This document shows positions 63,634-64,000 of a DNA stretch of 64,000 nt, piece by piece; within the stretch, counting starts at the first letter, position 1; each line of letters begins with the position of its first letter. The stretch covers positions 157,608 through 221,607 of the forward strand of contig WNYE01000046.1 in the NCBI GenBank assembly GCA_021396245.1, read 5' to 3'. Origin of the DNA: Sporothrix humicola (taxonomy: Eukaryota; Ascomycota; Sordariomycetes; Ophiostomatales; Ophiostomataceae). A model generated the notes under the pieces. That model worked only from the letters and a program-made list of their open reading frames with translations. It was not told where the DNA came from and did no database searches. Position numbers and translations under genes: made by a program.

Positions 63634-64000
63634 GGGGAGATCGTGGTTTGAACATTTTGGATATCAAAAGGCAATGGAGTCAACAAATGGTTTCGGGTGG
63701 CCTTGTGCTATGTACATAGAGAAAAGTACCTAGAGAAAAGCATGCAAAAATAATGATTTATCTGTTTGGATTTGCTTGGAGTATTTTATTCATGCTAGGC
63801 ATGTGCCATAAATGTTACGACTAATTTATTTGGATTTTAGAAAGATGTGTGTCTGTTGTTGTGATTTTATTTTTATTCCTTGTTCGAAAAGAGAATTGTC
63901 TAAATGGAGAAATATTGCACCACATCACATTGTTTTCACAAAAGCCAAACTATGTCGTAGAACTTCTTCAAATCTCTTCAAATCGAACAGGATAAACACA
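63634..64000. other. 3' flank of the deformylase gene
   Basis: AT-rich sequence with no gene seen before the window ends. Confidence 0.3.

Overview
The window looks like nuclear DNA of a filamentous ascomycete, most likely a Sordariomycete (inference). The support is short introns with GT..AG ends and CTAAC/CTGAC-type branch points, single-exon genes with long untranslated flanks, a HET-domain gene, a GH11 xylanase, an S28 peptidase, a DUF1996 protein, a bestrophin-like protein and an ENA-type cation ATPase. No telomere repeat, transposase, reverse transcriptase or CRISPR was seen. The genus cannot be named from this alone.

Layout. 1-4.4 kb: two identical tRNA-Gly(GCC) genes in divergent orientation bracket a nest of at least four broken, partial copies of one gene family (here 'family P'). 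4.4-14 kb: two unrelated P450s, a secreted GH11 xylanase and an acyl-protein-thioesterase-like hydrolase. 14.2-34.8 kb: eleven consecutive minus-strand genes. They comprise the best-preserved family P copy, three related orphan proteins ('family Q': two clear paralogs and one distant member), a HET-domain protein, a three-repeat MABP-like protein, a bestrophin-like membrane protein, a secreted DUF1996 protein, a small acidic protein and two further orphans with repeat tails. This block looks accessory. 35-44 kb: an SDR-fold protein lacking its catalytic Tyr/Lys, the ENA-type ATPase and a four-exon S28 serine peptidase. 43.8-52.8 kb: about 9 kb without a recognisable gene, upstream of a C2H2 zinc-finger regulator whose leader seems to carry a 300-nt intron. 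55-64 kb: a 7-TM protein with a sequon-rich N-terminus, COG5 (Golgi tethering) and formyltetrahydrofolate deformylase.

The most unusual material is the pair of orphan families. Family P has a 14-nt first exon and a first intron of exactly 183 nt in both the 2.4-kb and the 15.2-kb copy, so its gene structure can be read by comparison inside this window. Family Q shares an N-terminal helix motif, a central motif and an acidic C-terminal motif, and surrounds the HET gene. No pathway links the conserved genes. The xylanase, S28 peptidase and DUF1996 protein fit a plant-matter or protein-degrading secretome. COG5, the deformylase and the ATPase are housekeeping or ion-homeostasis functions. Exon coordinates in the entries were derived by hand from splice signals and reading frame.
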